DNA from: Arthrobacter terricola
Lineage (GTDB): Bacteria > Actinomycetota > Actinomycetes > Actinomycetales > Micrococcaceae
Direction of reading: 5' to 3'
DNA length: 64,000 nt
NCBI RefSeq assembly: GCF_004354015.1
Contig: NZ_SMRU01000026.1
Coordinates: 1 to 64,000 of the forward strand
Shown here: in pieces, positions 1 through 7,856 of the stretch
How positions within the stretch are numbered: position 1 is the stretch's first letter
Layout: the number at the start of each line of letters is the position of its first letter
Notes under the pieces: generated by a model
Told to the model about the DNA's origin: nothing
Seen by the model: only the letters and a program-made list of their open reading frames with translations
Databases searched by the model: none
Position numbers and translations under genes: made by a program

Positions 1-75
1 TGCCCCGAAGCAGCGCCGGGGACCGAGTCCATTCCAGCCACAAACTTTTTGTTCCCTAGTGAGGGCGTGATCCTT

Positions 76-786
76 GTGTTCGAAATCCCCGCAGTCTCCT
101 GGGCCCTCACGGCCGTGCTGTCCGCCGCCGGCGCCTACCACCTCTACCTCGCCGCCCGGGCCCGCCAGGCCACGGACCGCATCAACGAAGCCCTGCACGC
201 CCTCATGCATGCCGCCATGGCCGCGATGATCTGGAACCTCGCCCCGGCCGCGCTCCTGGCCCAGATCGGCGTCCTCGCCGCCGCCGCGCTCTGGTTCACG
301 CTCCAGGCCATCGCCCGCCCCGAATACAAACTCCTCTGCACCGGCACCCAGGGCCGGATCACCTGCGCCTACCACGCCGCGACCATGGCCGCCGCCGCCC
401 TCATGCTCACCATGATGAACACCCCCACCAGCCAGACCGCCACCGGCACAGGAATCGGAACCACGGGCATGCCTCAGATGAACATGGGAGGCATGGACAT
501 GGGCTCCATGCCCATGAACCACCACACCACCACACCAGCAGCGGCAACAAGCACAGCCAACCCGCTCACCGCGCTCTTCGCCCATCAAAGCGCCCCCGCC
601 CTGATCCTGGCCATCCTCTTCGGCACCGCAGCAATCACCTTCACCACCCTGCTCCTCCGCCGCCAACCCACTACCGGCCACGGCACACACCACAACAAAC
701 ACAACAACCGCACCAAACACGCCCTCGAAGCCACCGGCGCCGCCACCATGGCCCTCATGTTCGCCATCGCCACCATGACCAGCTGA
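76..786 (+). CDS. DUF5134-like membrane protein with Met/His-rich segment
   Basis: A membrane protein of about 236 aa with roughly five hydrophobic segments: three or four in the first 115 residues and one near residues 175-200. Between them lies a loop rich in Met and His (MNMGGMDMGSMPMNHH), a pattern typical of copper-binding periplasmic loops. The C-terminal tail is also His-rich (HGTHHNKHNN). The overall shape fits the actinobacterial DUF5134 family, which has no established function. Possible starts are TTG 49, GTG 67 and GTG 76; GTG 76 is preferred because GAGGG lies about 10 nt upstream and the first helix begins right after it. The neighbouring gene to the left is outside the window. 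A role in copper handling is an inference from the Met/His content only. Confidence 0.7.
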   Translation: MFEIPAVSWALTAVLSAAGAYHLYLAARARQATDRINEALHALMHAAMAAMIWNLAPAALLAQIGVLAAAALWFTLQAIARPEYKLLCTGTQGRITCAYHAATMAAAALMLTMMNTPTSQTATGTGIGTTGMPQMNMGGMDMGSMPMNHHTTTPAAATSTANPLTALFAHQSAPALILAILFGTAAITFTTLLLRRQPTTGHGTHHNKHNNRTKHALEATGAATMALMFAIATMTS

Positions 787-916
787 ACAAAACCTGAGGA
801 CCCCAACGCTGCCCGCACGGACAGAGCGAGGCTGGCCGAGCTTTTCACACAGGGTCATTTCGTTGAGGAAGAACGCATCCAGACATTGACACGTAGGAGC
901 CCGGTTGTTAAAAGTA

Positions 917-951
917 CGCAGCCAGCCCGCCTGCATGGCGGGCTGGCTGCG
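917..951. terminator. Perfect 15-bp hairpin, possible bidirectional terminator
   Basis: Arms at 917-931 and 937-951 (CGCAGCCAGCCCGCC and its exact complement) with the loop TGCAT. On the left side lies AAAAGTA, which gives a T-rich stretch after the stem when read leftward. This suits a terminator for leftward transcription, but no long gene ends here, so a structured RNA element is also possible. Confidence 0.45.
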
Positions 952-992
952 TCGCGGTTTGGGACGAAATGTAGCGGATCTGGAGTTCGGAA

Positions 993-1139
993 TCAGAGAG
1001 CGCTGCGAAGCGCACGGGGCGAGCACACGAAGAACAGGGGCTGTTCTTCGTGTGCGAAAGGCACAACGATCCATCGACCACCGTAAAACTCGACATACGA
1101 GTCGGCGCCGCACTTTGCGAAGGCTTCTTCACGTGTCAT
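993..1139 (-). CDS. Possible small protein, 48 aa, unrecognised
   Basis: A short leftward ORF from ATG 1139 to TGA 993, translating to a protein that begins MTREEAFAKCGADSY and contains EFYGGRWIVVPFAHEE. The composition is mixed and soluble-like, unlike the Arg/Pro/Ser-rich shadow frames nearby. An in-frame GTG 21 nt upstream would add seven residues. There is no strong Shine-Dalgarno sequence (only GAGAAAG). The perfect hairpin at 1023-1055 falls inside it and encodes the HEEQPLFFVC stretch. It may be a real small gene, a decayed gene fragment, or coincidence. I do not recognise a family. Confidence 0.3.
   Translation of the reverse strand: MTREEAFAKCGADSYVEFYGGRWIVVPFAHEEQPLFFVCSPRALRSAL
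1023..1055. repeat. Perfect 15-bp inverted repeat with GGG loop
   Basis: Arms 1023-1037 (GCACACGAAGAACAG) and 1041-1055 are exact complements separated by GGG. No T-run follows on either side, so it does not look like a standard intrinsic terminator. It lies in the middle of the gap between convergent genes. Confidence 0.6.
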
Positions 1140-1418
1140 GGCCGTTTTCTTTCTCACTCGGCATTTGCATCATCAGGGCCCCAACCCTTGCGTCACTTCG
1201 CCTCGAAGCCCGACGCTTTGATTCCGGCTGCCTGCATTCTTTTCACTTTCAAAAGTACGTCCGTCCGTACGCCAAATCGAGTCCATTATACAAAATTCCT
1301 TGAGAAATTGCGTGGGCTATTTTCCCAATTGAGTTAACATGCCGGAAACCTGCCTGAAATGTTTCTGAAATATTTTTCCAGCCTCGGTCCTGGCTCCCGC
1401 CGCTCCCTGAACCGATAC

Positions 1419-2726
1419 CTAGACCAACTGTTCCCGTTTGGTTTCCGGAGCCCAAACTACCGTTACGAGTAGTCCGAGCAAGAGGACGCCTGCAAGCCAG
1501 AACATCGATACTGGAATCCCCCAAGCGTCCAGGCTCAAGGGAAGGAAGAAGGTTCCGATTGCGGAGGCGATCCGGCTGATCGCATTGACCAGGCCTACCC
1601 CTGAGGCACGGACTTCCGTGGGGAACAATTCAGGCGGGTAGACCTGCGTGATGTTGGAGGCTCCGGACATCACGAAGGTGTAGATGGCGAACGGCACCAT
1701 GATGAACAGGGCCGGCAGGTCTGCCATGGCGCCAAGCGCTGCGAGGGATACTGCGAGGATGAGGAAGGTCCAGATGGTAAATGCCCGCCGCGGCAGCTTT
1801 TGGACGAACCATAGGCCCACCACACCGCCTGCCAGCAGGAAGAGGTTGATGACCAGATTCTGCAGGTCGGCATCGTCAATCTTCAACTGGCCCAGGATCG
1901 TCGGCACAAACGTGTAAATGGCGAAGTACGGCAAGACCTGCGCGCTGTAGAACAAGGAGCCGAAGGCGGTCCTCCGCCACATTTTCTTGCTGAAGAGTTC
2001 GCGGTAGCTCCCCGAGCCGGAACTGACCTCGAACTCCTCCGGATTGAGCTCCACTTTCAGGTGCTTGCGGACGATTTCCCGTGCTTCATCAACACGGCCC
2101 TTGCTGATCAGCCAGCCCGGCGATTCCGGAGTTCCGATCCGCACGATCAAGACGACGACGGCCGGGATGAATCCACTGGCCAGCAACCATTTCCATGCCT
2201 CGGGGTCACTATTGGCGTAGGTGCTCAGGATATTGGCGATGACATAGCCCACAGTCCACAGGACGGTGAGGGACGCGAGCATCAGCCCGCGATGGCGCCT
2301 CGGCGCAAATTCGGATAGTAGGGTCGGCCCCACGGCATAGTCGGCGCCGAGCCCGAATCCAATGAGGAGTCGAAGCACGAAGAGGATTTCAACGTTGGGT
2401 GACCAGAACTGCGCGAGGGAGGCGGCGGCAATGAGCGCGAAGTTCAGAACGTAGACGCGCTGCCTGCCAATGATGTCGCCAACACGGCCCAGGCAGAGGC
2501 TGCCGAAGAAGAGTCCGATCAGGGCGGAACTGGCAAGCATGCCCTGCCAAAAACCGTCCAGGTGCATCTGGGTCGAAATCGCAGGCAGGACTCCGCTGAT
2601 GATGCCCAGAGCATAGCCGTCGGAGAAGTTCGCCCCAAAAGTCATAGCTGTGACTTTGAGGTGGAATCGGTTGAGGGGGACTTCGTCGAGATTCGGATAT
2701 AGCTTGTTTGTCCTGGTAGTCGACAT
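1419..2726 (-). CDS. MFS transporter, sugar/aromatic-acid type
   Basis: A 435-aa major facilitator protein with about 12 hydrophobic segments. It carries the MFS A-like loop motif (GRVGDIIGRQR) after the second helix, the R-rich loop PRRHRGLM after helix 4-5, and PESPGWLISKGR in the central loop, which is typical of the sugar porter/metabolite:H+ symporter families. The C-terminal half has YPPELFPTEVRASGVG, another family signature. ATG 2726 sits 2 bp after the stop of the aromatic amino acid lyase and has a good ribosome site (GGAGG, 6-7 nt). It is therefore the second gene of that operon and probably imports the lyase substrate or exports its product. The substrate cannot be read from the sequence. 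Confidence 0.88.
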   Translation of the reverse strand: MSTTRTNKLYPNLDEVPLNRFHLKVTAMTFGANFSDGYALGIISGVLPAISTQMHLDGFWQGMLASSALIGLFFGSLCLGRVGDIIGRQRVYVLNFALIAAASLAQFWSPNVEILFVLRLLIGFGLGADYAVGPTLLSEFAPRRHRGLMLASLTVLWTVGYVIANILSTYANSDPEAWKWLLASGFIPAVVVLIVRIGTPESPGWLISKGRVDEAREIVRKHLKVELNPEEFEVSSGSGSYRELFSKKMWRRTAFGSLFYSAQVLPYFAIYTFVPTILGQLKIDDADLQNLVINLFLLAGGVVGLWFVQKLPRRAFTIWTFLILAVSLAALGAMADLPALFIMVPFAIYTFVMSGASNITQVYPPELFPTEVRASGVGLVNAISRIASAIGTFFLPLSLDAWGIPVSMFWLAGVLLLGLLVTVVWAPETKREQLV

Positions 2727-2728
2727 GG

Positions 2729-4201
2729 TTAGTCCTCCGATCCCGTCAACAAGTTGATGTGCTGTATGGCGCGTTCAAGGTCTCCGCCGAGCGATCGGTC
2801 CTTTGGATCTTCGATTGCCAGCAACAGCCGGGCTCGTTCGAACTGATCTCCCAAGGGCGTCCCCGGTATTGGTGGCCTGCCTTGGAGGAGCACAGCGCGC
2901 GTGGCGGCCAACAGTTCACAAGCGAGGACTACCGTCGCGGCCTCGAAGGATGCTTCCAGCTGTTCGACGGCCTGCGTGGAGAAGCTCGCATGGTCCTCGG
3001 TTCCGCGCGAAATGACCACCGATCCCAGCGTTGCCGGTTGGGCGGATGAACGGAGCCTCGCCAGTGCCGCCGCGGCGTTGTATTCAAGGAGCATGGTCCC
3101 GCTGCTGCCGGGCTCGCCGGCTGCGAGGAAGGTATCAAGGCCTGTCATCTCCGGGTTGGAAAGATCATTCAGCCGGGCCAACGAGAGGTGGGCCACACTG
3201 GACAGGGCAAGTTTCGTGTGGTCCAAGGCCAACGCCAGTTCGACGGTATGGAAGTTCGCATTATGGAACACATCCCGGCCCTCAACGCTGACGAGCGGAT
3301 TTTCGGCAGCAGCATTCAATTCTGTGTCCAATATCCCGGTCAACAGCTCCAGCGCGTGTTTTAGTGCGCCCGCTACCTGCGGCATCGCGCGGAAACCGTA
3401 GGAGTCCTGGACCCGTTGCCCGTCCCAAGCGTGCCCTGACAACAAAGCGCGCATGTCCCGGGCAACGGCAACCTGTCCCGCGTGTGGACGAGCCCTGCCG
3501 ACCTCCGGCGAATATGCTTCGAGGGACCCGCGCACGGCGAGCAGGGACGTCGCTGCGATGGCCTCGTAGGCTGTCAACCATTCATTCAGCCGCTCTGCGA
3601 CCAAGCATGCCCGCGCGATCGTCATGGCATTGGTCGAAATGAAGGGTAGCGCGTCTCCTTCATGCGGCCACCAGGTGGACTCGGCGTGTCCATTGTCCAG
3701 TTCGGCTTCCCCCATGAGTCCCACGGCTATTTCTCCAAAGGCGCTCAAGTCGCCAGTACCGATCGAGCCATAGGAATGAACAACGGGAAGGTTTCCTGTG
3801 TTGAGGACTTCTGCGAGTGCCTGTGTTATGTCCGGGTGCATGCCGGCGCCGCCCCTCAGTAACTGGTTCAGCCTCACGAGGATCCCTGCGCGGACCTCGG
3901 TTGCCGAAAGCCGCGGGCCGGATCCGGTCGCATGGCTTCGAAGAAGGTTGACGTCCTTGTCCCCCCGGGGACCCTCGACACGGATGCTTCTATTCGCACC
4001 TACGCCCGTAGTGCGGCCGTATACAGGCCGTGTTTCGGCTGCGTTGTTGAGCGCAGCCCAGGATTGTGCGACGCGGCCGGCACCAACGCCATCGACCTGT
4101 ATGTCGCCGCGGGTCCTCGCGAGCTCCACGAGTTGCTTGCAACTCAACTCCGGGCCGCCCAGCATGGTGGCACTCTTGGCGAGGCTCTGCTGACTAGTCA
4201 T
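2729..4201 (-). CDS. HAL/PAL/TAL-family aromatic amino acid ammonia-lyase with non-canonical MIO loop
   Basis: A 490-aa member of the histidine/phenylalanine/tyrosine ammonia-lyase family, which removes ammonia from an aromatic amino acid through an MIO cofactor. Family landmarks are YGRTTGVGAN (catalytic Tyr loop, usually YGxNTGFG), NQLLRGGAG, VQDSYGFRAMPQV, and GTEDHASF near the C-terminus. The MIO triad is normally Ala-Ser-Gly in GSVGASGDL. Here it reads GSIGTGDL: the loop is one residue shorter, with Thr149 between two glycines. The KEGLALxNGT motif is replaced by DALPFISTNAM. It is therefore not an ordinary HutH. It is followed by the MFS gene and preceded by an IclR regulator on the same strand. 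The substrate and even the lyase activity are uncertain. Confidence 0.85.
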   Translation of the reverse strand: MTSQQSLAKSATMLGGPELSCKQLVELARTRGDIQVDGVGAGRVAQSWAALNNAAETRPVYGRTTGVGANRSIRVEGPRGDKDVNLLRSHATGSGPRLSATEVRAGILVRLNQLLRGGAGMHPDITQALAEVLNTGNLPVVHSYGSIGTGDLSAFGEIAVGLMGEAELDNGHAESTWWPHEGDALPFISTNAMTIARACLVAERLNEWLTAYEAIAATSLLAVRGSLEAYSPEVGRARPHAGQVAVARDMRALLSGHAWDGQRVQDSYGFRAMPQVAGALKHALELLTGILDTELNAAAENPLVSVEGRDVFHNANFHTVELALALDHTKLALSSVAHLSLARLNDLSNPEMTGLDTFLAAGEPGSSGTMLLEYNAAAALARLRSSAQPATLGSVVISRGTEDHASFSTQAVEQLEASFEAATVVLACELLAATRAVLLQGRPPIPGTPLGDQFERARLLLAIEDPKDRSLGGDLERAIQHINLLTGSED

Positions 4202-4384
4202 TTCACCAACCGTCCTTGGTTCGCTTCGAGCGTCGTTGCGTCGAAGCCTGTATTGATTGATCAGGTATTAGTAGGGATCGATCCGTCGGCGGACCCAAAG
4301 GATCGGACCACTGGCGCGCCACCCGCCGAAATGCGGTCGCCCGGCAGGGTTCGCACCCATCGGGCACCGAAAGTCAGCCGAACA

Positions 4385-5065
4385 TCATGAGGAGAGGGCC
4401 GCCGTCGGGACGCCGGGTTCGTGGGACAGCCCGGAAGAAAGGCTCCCGGCGGTGGCTGCAAGCAATTCGCCGTACCGGGCAACCAGGACTTCATTGAGCC
4501 GGTAGCTGGGGATGACAAGGCTCAGTGCGGCCACCACGCGGCGACCGGACAAAACAGGCGCTGCGATAGCAGTCACATCTGCTTCGACGCCCTTTTCGAC
4601 AACCACATAGGCTCCGGGCGCGACGCGTCCAACAAGCGCCTCGCCCGCAGCCGTGCCGGCCAGCGGGATGGTCCGCCCGACCCAACTTGTATGGCGCACG
4701 GAATGGGTGCCTTCGATAATGCTGATATAGATCGCGGTCTCGCGAAATCCAGGCACACTAAGGTAGGTGGATTCGCCCGTGTCACTGACGAGCGCTTCCA
4801 TATCGGCTTTGCAGTAATCGATCAGCGATTCCTCGCTTAGCGCCGCGGCACCGAGCTGCATGATCCGGCGTCCCGGGCTGTAGAGGCCTTCCTCCGTCTT
4901 TTGGACGAAGCCCTTTGCCTCCAGCGTGCGAAGCAATCGCAAAGCCGTGCTCGCCGACAAGTCCGTGGCCCGGGCGCAATCGGCGAGCGTCATCCCCCTG
5001 GTGTCGCAAACAACCGCGAGCAGGTCGATTGCCCGGTCTACTGTGCGGGTGGATGTCTCGCCCAT
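4385..5065 (-). CDS. IclR-family transcriptional regulator
   Basis: A 226-aa regulator. Residues 5-65 form the winged helix (RAIDLLAVVCDTRGMTLADCARATDLSASTALRLLRTLEAKGFV), and the remainder is the IclR effector-binding domain (AGTAAGEAL, VEADVTAIAAPV and VVAALSLVIPSYR are recognisable). The start ATG 5065 has a ribosome site GAGAGGAACC. It lies 183 bp upstream of the lyase-MFS pair on the same strand and most likely controls it, with the small-molecule effector being the lyase substrate or product. The length is slightly short for the family (about 250 aa) but the domain is complete. Confidence 0.88.
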   Translation of the reverse strand: MGETSTRTVDRAIDLLAVVCDTRGMTLADCARATDLSASTALRLLRTLEAKGFVQKTEEGLYSPGRRIMQLGAAALSEESLIDYCKADMEALVSDTGESTYLSVPGFRETAIYISIIEGTHSVRHTSWVGRTIPLAGTAAGEALVGRVAPGAYVVVEKGVEADVTAIAAPVLSGRRVVAALSLVIPSYRLNEVLVARYGELLAATAGSLSSGLSHEPGVPTAALSS

Positions 5066-5130
5066 GCTGGTTCCTCTCGTCCTGACCGACTGATTGCTAT
5101 CAAGTGTGTGTCAAGTATCACAGAGGCGTT

Positions 5131-5148
5131 CCATTAAGTAAAATATGG
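5131..5148. promoter_or_regulatory. Candidate IclR operator palindrome
   Basis: An AT-rich dyad, CCAT-TAAGTAAAAT-ATGG, lies 66 bp upstream of the iclR start. A nearby direct repeat (TCAAGTGTG, TCAAGTATC at about 5100-5119) is also present. IclR proteins typically bind 14-18 bp AT-rich palindromes at their own promoters. The assignment is positional. Confidence 0.35.
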
Positions 5149-5239
5149 TTGCCATCTAGTGACAATGCTAGCCCTGCGGGAACGAAGGCACGGGCGACGT
5201 CGGGTGCGAACCAGGGGCGGCTCCAGCACTTAAATGCCG

Positions 5240-5277
5240 ACGGCGGAGGACTCCGGCCATCGCCGGTCCCCCGCCGT
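5240..5277 (-). terminator. GC-rich hairpin after the 154-aa gene
   Basis: Near-complementary arms at 5240-5257 and 5262-5277 (ACGGCGG.../...CCGCCGT, inner CCGGC/GCCGG) with loop CATC and one bulge. It lies 80 bp downstream of the stop of the leftward 154-aa gene. No clear T-run follows. Confidence 0.4.
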
Positions 5278-5355
5278 AAAACTGCAGGAAGCGTTCGGTT
5301 CGGTGCCTCCCCGGCTCGCCGTTCGGCGTCGGGCTGGCGGCAGCCTACCCCTGGA

Positions 5356-5820
5356 TCAGTACTGACCCTTGATCACAAAGTAGGATCCGCGGATCTCCCC
5401 TGCGAGCTTCGACTTTTGCCGGGCGAACTTGAAGCTTGACGCCAATTCCCCGGGAACCTCCATGCCTTGGGAAAGCTTGAATCCCACTGCGCGCTTCCCG
5501 CCGTCTTCGATGCCATACATCACGTTGATTGACAGACCGGATTCGTAGAAGAGGTACGCCATCCGGATCCCTTCGACCTCGAACGCGGTAGCCTCGAGCG
5601 GAGGGGAGGCTATGACGATGTCGCGCTCCTCGGACAGGATCCGTGTCACCCAATCGACCGTCTCCGGAGCCTCTTTCGCGGGTTCCACGGTAAAGACGTG
5701 GTCGTACTTGTTCTTGAAGTAACGCGCTTCATTGGCTCGCAACCCGGCCAGCGCCTCCGCAACTGGAGAAGACTCCAAGCCAATGGTGGACACGTTCGTG
5801 AAGTCAACGGCGTAACTCAT
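5356..5820 (-). CDS. Unrecognised 154-aa protein
   Basis: I do not recognise this protein. It is soluble-looking, with no signal peptide or membrane segment, begins MSYAVDFTNVSTIGLESSP, and has a mixed alpha/beta-like composition with several aromatic beta segments (IRMAYLFYESGLSINVMYG near residues 85-105). The ribosome site is strong (AGGAGGG 5 nt before ATG 5820). It stands alone between the iclR-lyase island and the type III PKS operon and is transcribed away from the latter, sharing a 170-bp divergent promoter region with it. A functional link to either neighbour is not shown by the sequence. Confidence 0.75.
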   Translation of the reverse strand: MSYAVDFTNVSTIGLESSPVAEALAGLRANEARYFKNKYDHVFTVEPAKEAPETVDWVTRILSEERDIVIASPPLEATAFEVEGIRMAYLFYESGLSINVMYGIEDGGKRAVGFKLSQGMEVPGELASSFKFARQKSKLAGEIRGSYFVIKGQY

Positions 5821-5957
5821 GTACCCTCCTGGTCATTATTCTTCCGACGTCGTCGCAAGGTAGACGTTACGCTACGCCCCGAATGACGAGACCCAGGCAC
5901 TCTGTTCCGGCGCCCGTCAACAGCGCTTGGAATCTGCACGGAATCCGTCCGCCGCCA

Positions 5958-5986
5958 TTGTCAACGCCACCTTCGTCGCCAAGAAT
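5958..5986 (+). promoter_or_regulatory. Candidate promoter of the type III PKS operon
   Basis: TTGTCA at 5958-5963 and AAGAAT at 5981-5986 with a 17-bp spacer. The -10 element ends 5 nt before ATG 5992, so transcription would begin at about the start codon. The first base of the -10 is non-consensus. Confidence 0.35.
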
Positions 5987-5991
5987 GAAGC

Positions 5992-7128
5992 ATGCCGGTT
6001 TACGTGAGGTCCCTGGAAACTGCCGTACCGCCCACCGTCCTTGTCCAACCCGAGGCGCGCGACGTTTTCGCCTCTCAGCCAGGCCTGACCCGGCTCGGCT
6101 CACGGCTTGTCAGGACCTGCTTCGACTCTGCGGCCATCGACACACGCTTCACCGCCGTAGCCGAGCTGACCCTGGACAGCAAGGTCGAAAATCCCGCCTT
6201 CTTCGACCCCCATACCGGGCAGGTCTTGAGCCCCAGCACCAAAGTCCGCAACGAGATTTTCGCCGTTGAAGCCACCAAGTTGTTCATCGAAGCCGCAAAG
6301 GCTGCCATCGGCAAGTGCCCGGATATCGACCTGCTCGACATCACCCACGTCATCACCGTTTCCTGCACCGGGTTCTTCAACCCGGGTCCCGACTACAAAG
6401 TGGTCAGGGCGTTGGGCCTCAGCCCCGCAGTCCAGCGGTACCACCTCGGTTTCATGGGTTGCTACGCGGCGTTCCCGGCGCTGCGCGCGGCCCGGCAATT
6501 CTGCCAGGCCGATCCATCAGCAGTCGTCCTGGTGATTTGCGCGGAACTTTGCTCACTGCACGTACGCACCTCGAATGATCCGGACACCATCATGGGTTCG
6601 GCCATCTTCGCGGACGGCGCGGCGGCCGCCGTAGTCACGTCCCGTGAGCCGGAAGGACCGGACCCAGCGATCAGGCTGGACCATTTCGAGACCGTCCTGA
6701 CCCCGGTGGGCGAAGAAGCCATGGCCTGGAACATCGGAGACGAAGGCTTCGAAATGGTGCTCGGAACATACGTACCTCACATCATTGAAGAGCACATCAC
6801 CGGCGCACTGGAGCCGTTGCTCGCCCGGGCTCCCGCATTCGCCGGACGTCCGTACCAGGACATCACCCACTGGGCCATCCATCCCGGCGGCCGGAGCATC
6901 CTGGACAAAGTGGAGTCGAAACTCGGCCTCAGGGAAGAACAAATGCTCCCCGCCCGGGAGGTCCTACGGCATTTCGGAAACATGAGCAGTGCAACGGTGC
7001 TCTTCGTCTTGAAGCACATTCTCGAACAAACCCCGGTGGAACGCGAAGAACCCATTTGCTCCATGGCATTCGGCCCGGGACTCACAGTGGAGACGGGGCT
7101 CTTCACCAGGATCTCCCCTTCCTTGTGA
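5992..7128 (+). CDS. Type III polyketide synthase (chalcone/stilbene synthase family)
   Basis: A 378-aa homodimeric type III PKS of normal family length. The catalytic triad is visible: Cys157 in FMGCYAAF, His297 in WAIHPGG and Asn330 in HFGNMSSATV. The C-terminal GFGPG-like motif reads AFGPGLTVE. Type III PKSs extend an acyl-CoA starter with malonyl-CoA and cyclise the product. It overlaps a methyltransferase gene (TGATG) that in turn overlaps an FAD monooxygenase, the same order as the Streptomyces srsABC phenolic-lipid operon. An alkylresorcinol or alkylpyrone product is therefore a reasonable inference; an RppA-like naphthol synthase is the main alternative. There is no Shine-Dalgarno sequence, consistent with a leaderless start. 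Confidence 0.92.
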   Translation: MPVYVRSLETAVPPTVLVQPEARDVFASQPGLTRLGSRLVRTCFDSAAIDTRFTAVAELTLDSKVENPAFFDPHTGQVLSPSTKVRNEIFAVEATKLFIEAAKAAIGKCPDIDLLDITHVITVSCTGFFNPGPDYKVVRALGLSPAVQRYHLGFMGCYAAFPALRAARQFCQADPSAVVLVICAELCSLHVRTSNDPDTIMGSAIFADGAAAAVVTSREPEGPDPAIRLDHFETVLTPVGEEAMAWNIGDEGFEMVLGTYVPHIIEEHITGALEPLLARAPAFAGRPYQDITHWAIHPGGRSILDKVESKLGLREEQMLPAREVLRHFGNMSSATVLFVLKHILEQTPVEREEPICSMAFGPGLTVETGLFTRISPSL

Positions 7129-7856
7129 TGGTCGGGTTTCCCGGGTTCGGCGGCTTCCTCCGGGAGCGCGACGCGCTCGCCGTCGAGGACATGGACCGCC
7201 CGGACTGCGAGCCCGGGCGCCTCAACCGGAGCTACGCGCGGTTCCACCTTGTCAACGCGGTGGTTTCAGGCTGGAAGGGCACGTACGCGTCGCACATCAG
7301 GCCGCTGCTCACGACGTCGGAATCCGCCACCGTGCTCGACATCGGGTGCGGTGGCGGTGACATCGCACGAAACCTGGCTCGCCGAGCCGCCAAGGATGGA
7401 TTCCGCCTGGAGATCACGGCAATCGATCCCGATGAGCGCGCCTTCCAGTTCGCAAGCTCGGCACCTCCGGTCGAGGGAGTAACGTTCCGCCAGGCGCTCA
7501 GTTCTCAGCTCGTCTCGGAAGGGCTGCGCTTCGATATCGTCATCTCCAACCACGTCCTGCACCATTTGACCCCCCAGCAACTCGACGCACTCCTTGGTGA
7601 TACCGAACAACTGTGCGGACGCCTGGCCTTACACAACGACCTCAAGCGCAGCCGCATTGCGTACGCGCTGTTCTGGGCCGCGTTCTGGCCGCTCGGGTTC
7701 GGTTCGTACATCCACAGCGACGGGCTAACCTCCATCAAGCGCAGCTACACCACGGCGGAACTCCAAGCCGCCGCTCCCCCGTCCTGGACAGTGGAACGCT
7801 CCGGTTCGTGGCACAACATCCTGGTCTACCGCGTCCGTGAGGCCCCCGATGTTTGA
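7128..7856 (+). CDS. Class I SAM-dependent methyltransferase of the PKS operon
   Basis: A 242-aa methyltransferase with the SAM-binding motif I VLDIGCGGGDIA (residues about 65-76), an acidic motif II (ITAIDPDERA) and the post-motif FDIVISNHVLHHL. ATG 7128 is chosen because it overlaps the PKS stop (TGATG), indicating translational coupling; an upstream in-frame ATG at 7056 would lie deep inside the PKS. By analogy with the srs-type operons it should methylate the polyketide ring, on oxygen or carbon, before or after hydroxylation by the next gene. The C-terminus has a hydrophobic patch (YALFWAAFWPLGFG) that may contact membrane or lipid substrate. Confidence 0.88.
   Translation: MVGFPGFGGFLRERDALAVEDMDRPDCEPGRLNRSYARFHLVNAVVSGWKGTYASHIRPLLTTSESATVLDIGCGGGDIARNLARRAAKDGFRLEITAIDPDERAFQFASSAPPVEGVTFRQALSSQLVSEGLRFDIVISNHVLHHLTPQQLDALLGDTEQLCGRLALHNDLKRSRIAYALFWAAFWPLGFGSYIHSDGLTSIKRSYTTAELQAAAPPSWTVERSGSWHNILVYRVREAPDV

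Larger units (their letters stand above)
787..1418. other. Gene-poor convergent gap rich in hairpins
   Basis: This 630-bp gap lies between two convergent genes. It holds four inverted repeats at 917-951, 1000-1013, 1023-1055 and 1088-1102, listed separately where strong, and one small leftward ORF at 993-1139. The right part (about 1240-1400) is noticeably more AT-rich than the flanking genes. Longer ORFs that can be drawn here have no plausible protein composition. Confidence 0.6.

Noticed and set aside
905..1303. A 132-aa plus-strand open frame in the gap
   Set aside because: Arg/Ser-rich composition, spans the two perfect hairpins, and has no ribosome site; it does not look like a protein.
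3590..3700. A frameshift in the lyase causing the loss of NGT
   Set aside because: The reading frame is continuous and protein-like on both sides, so the altered motif appears genuine rather than due to a frameshift.
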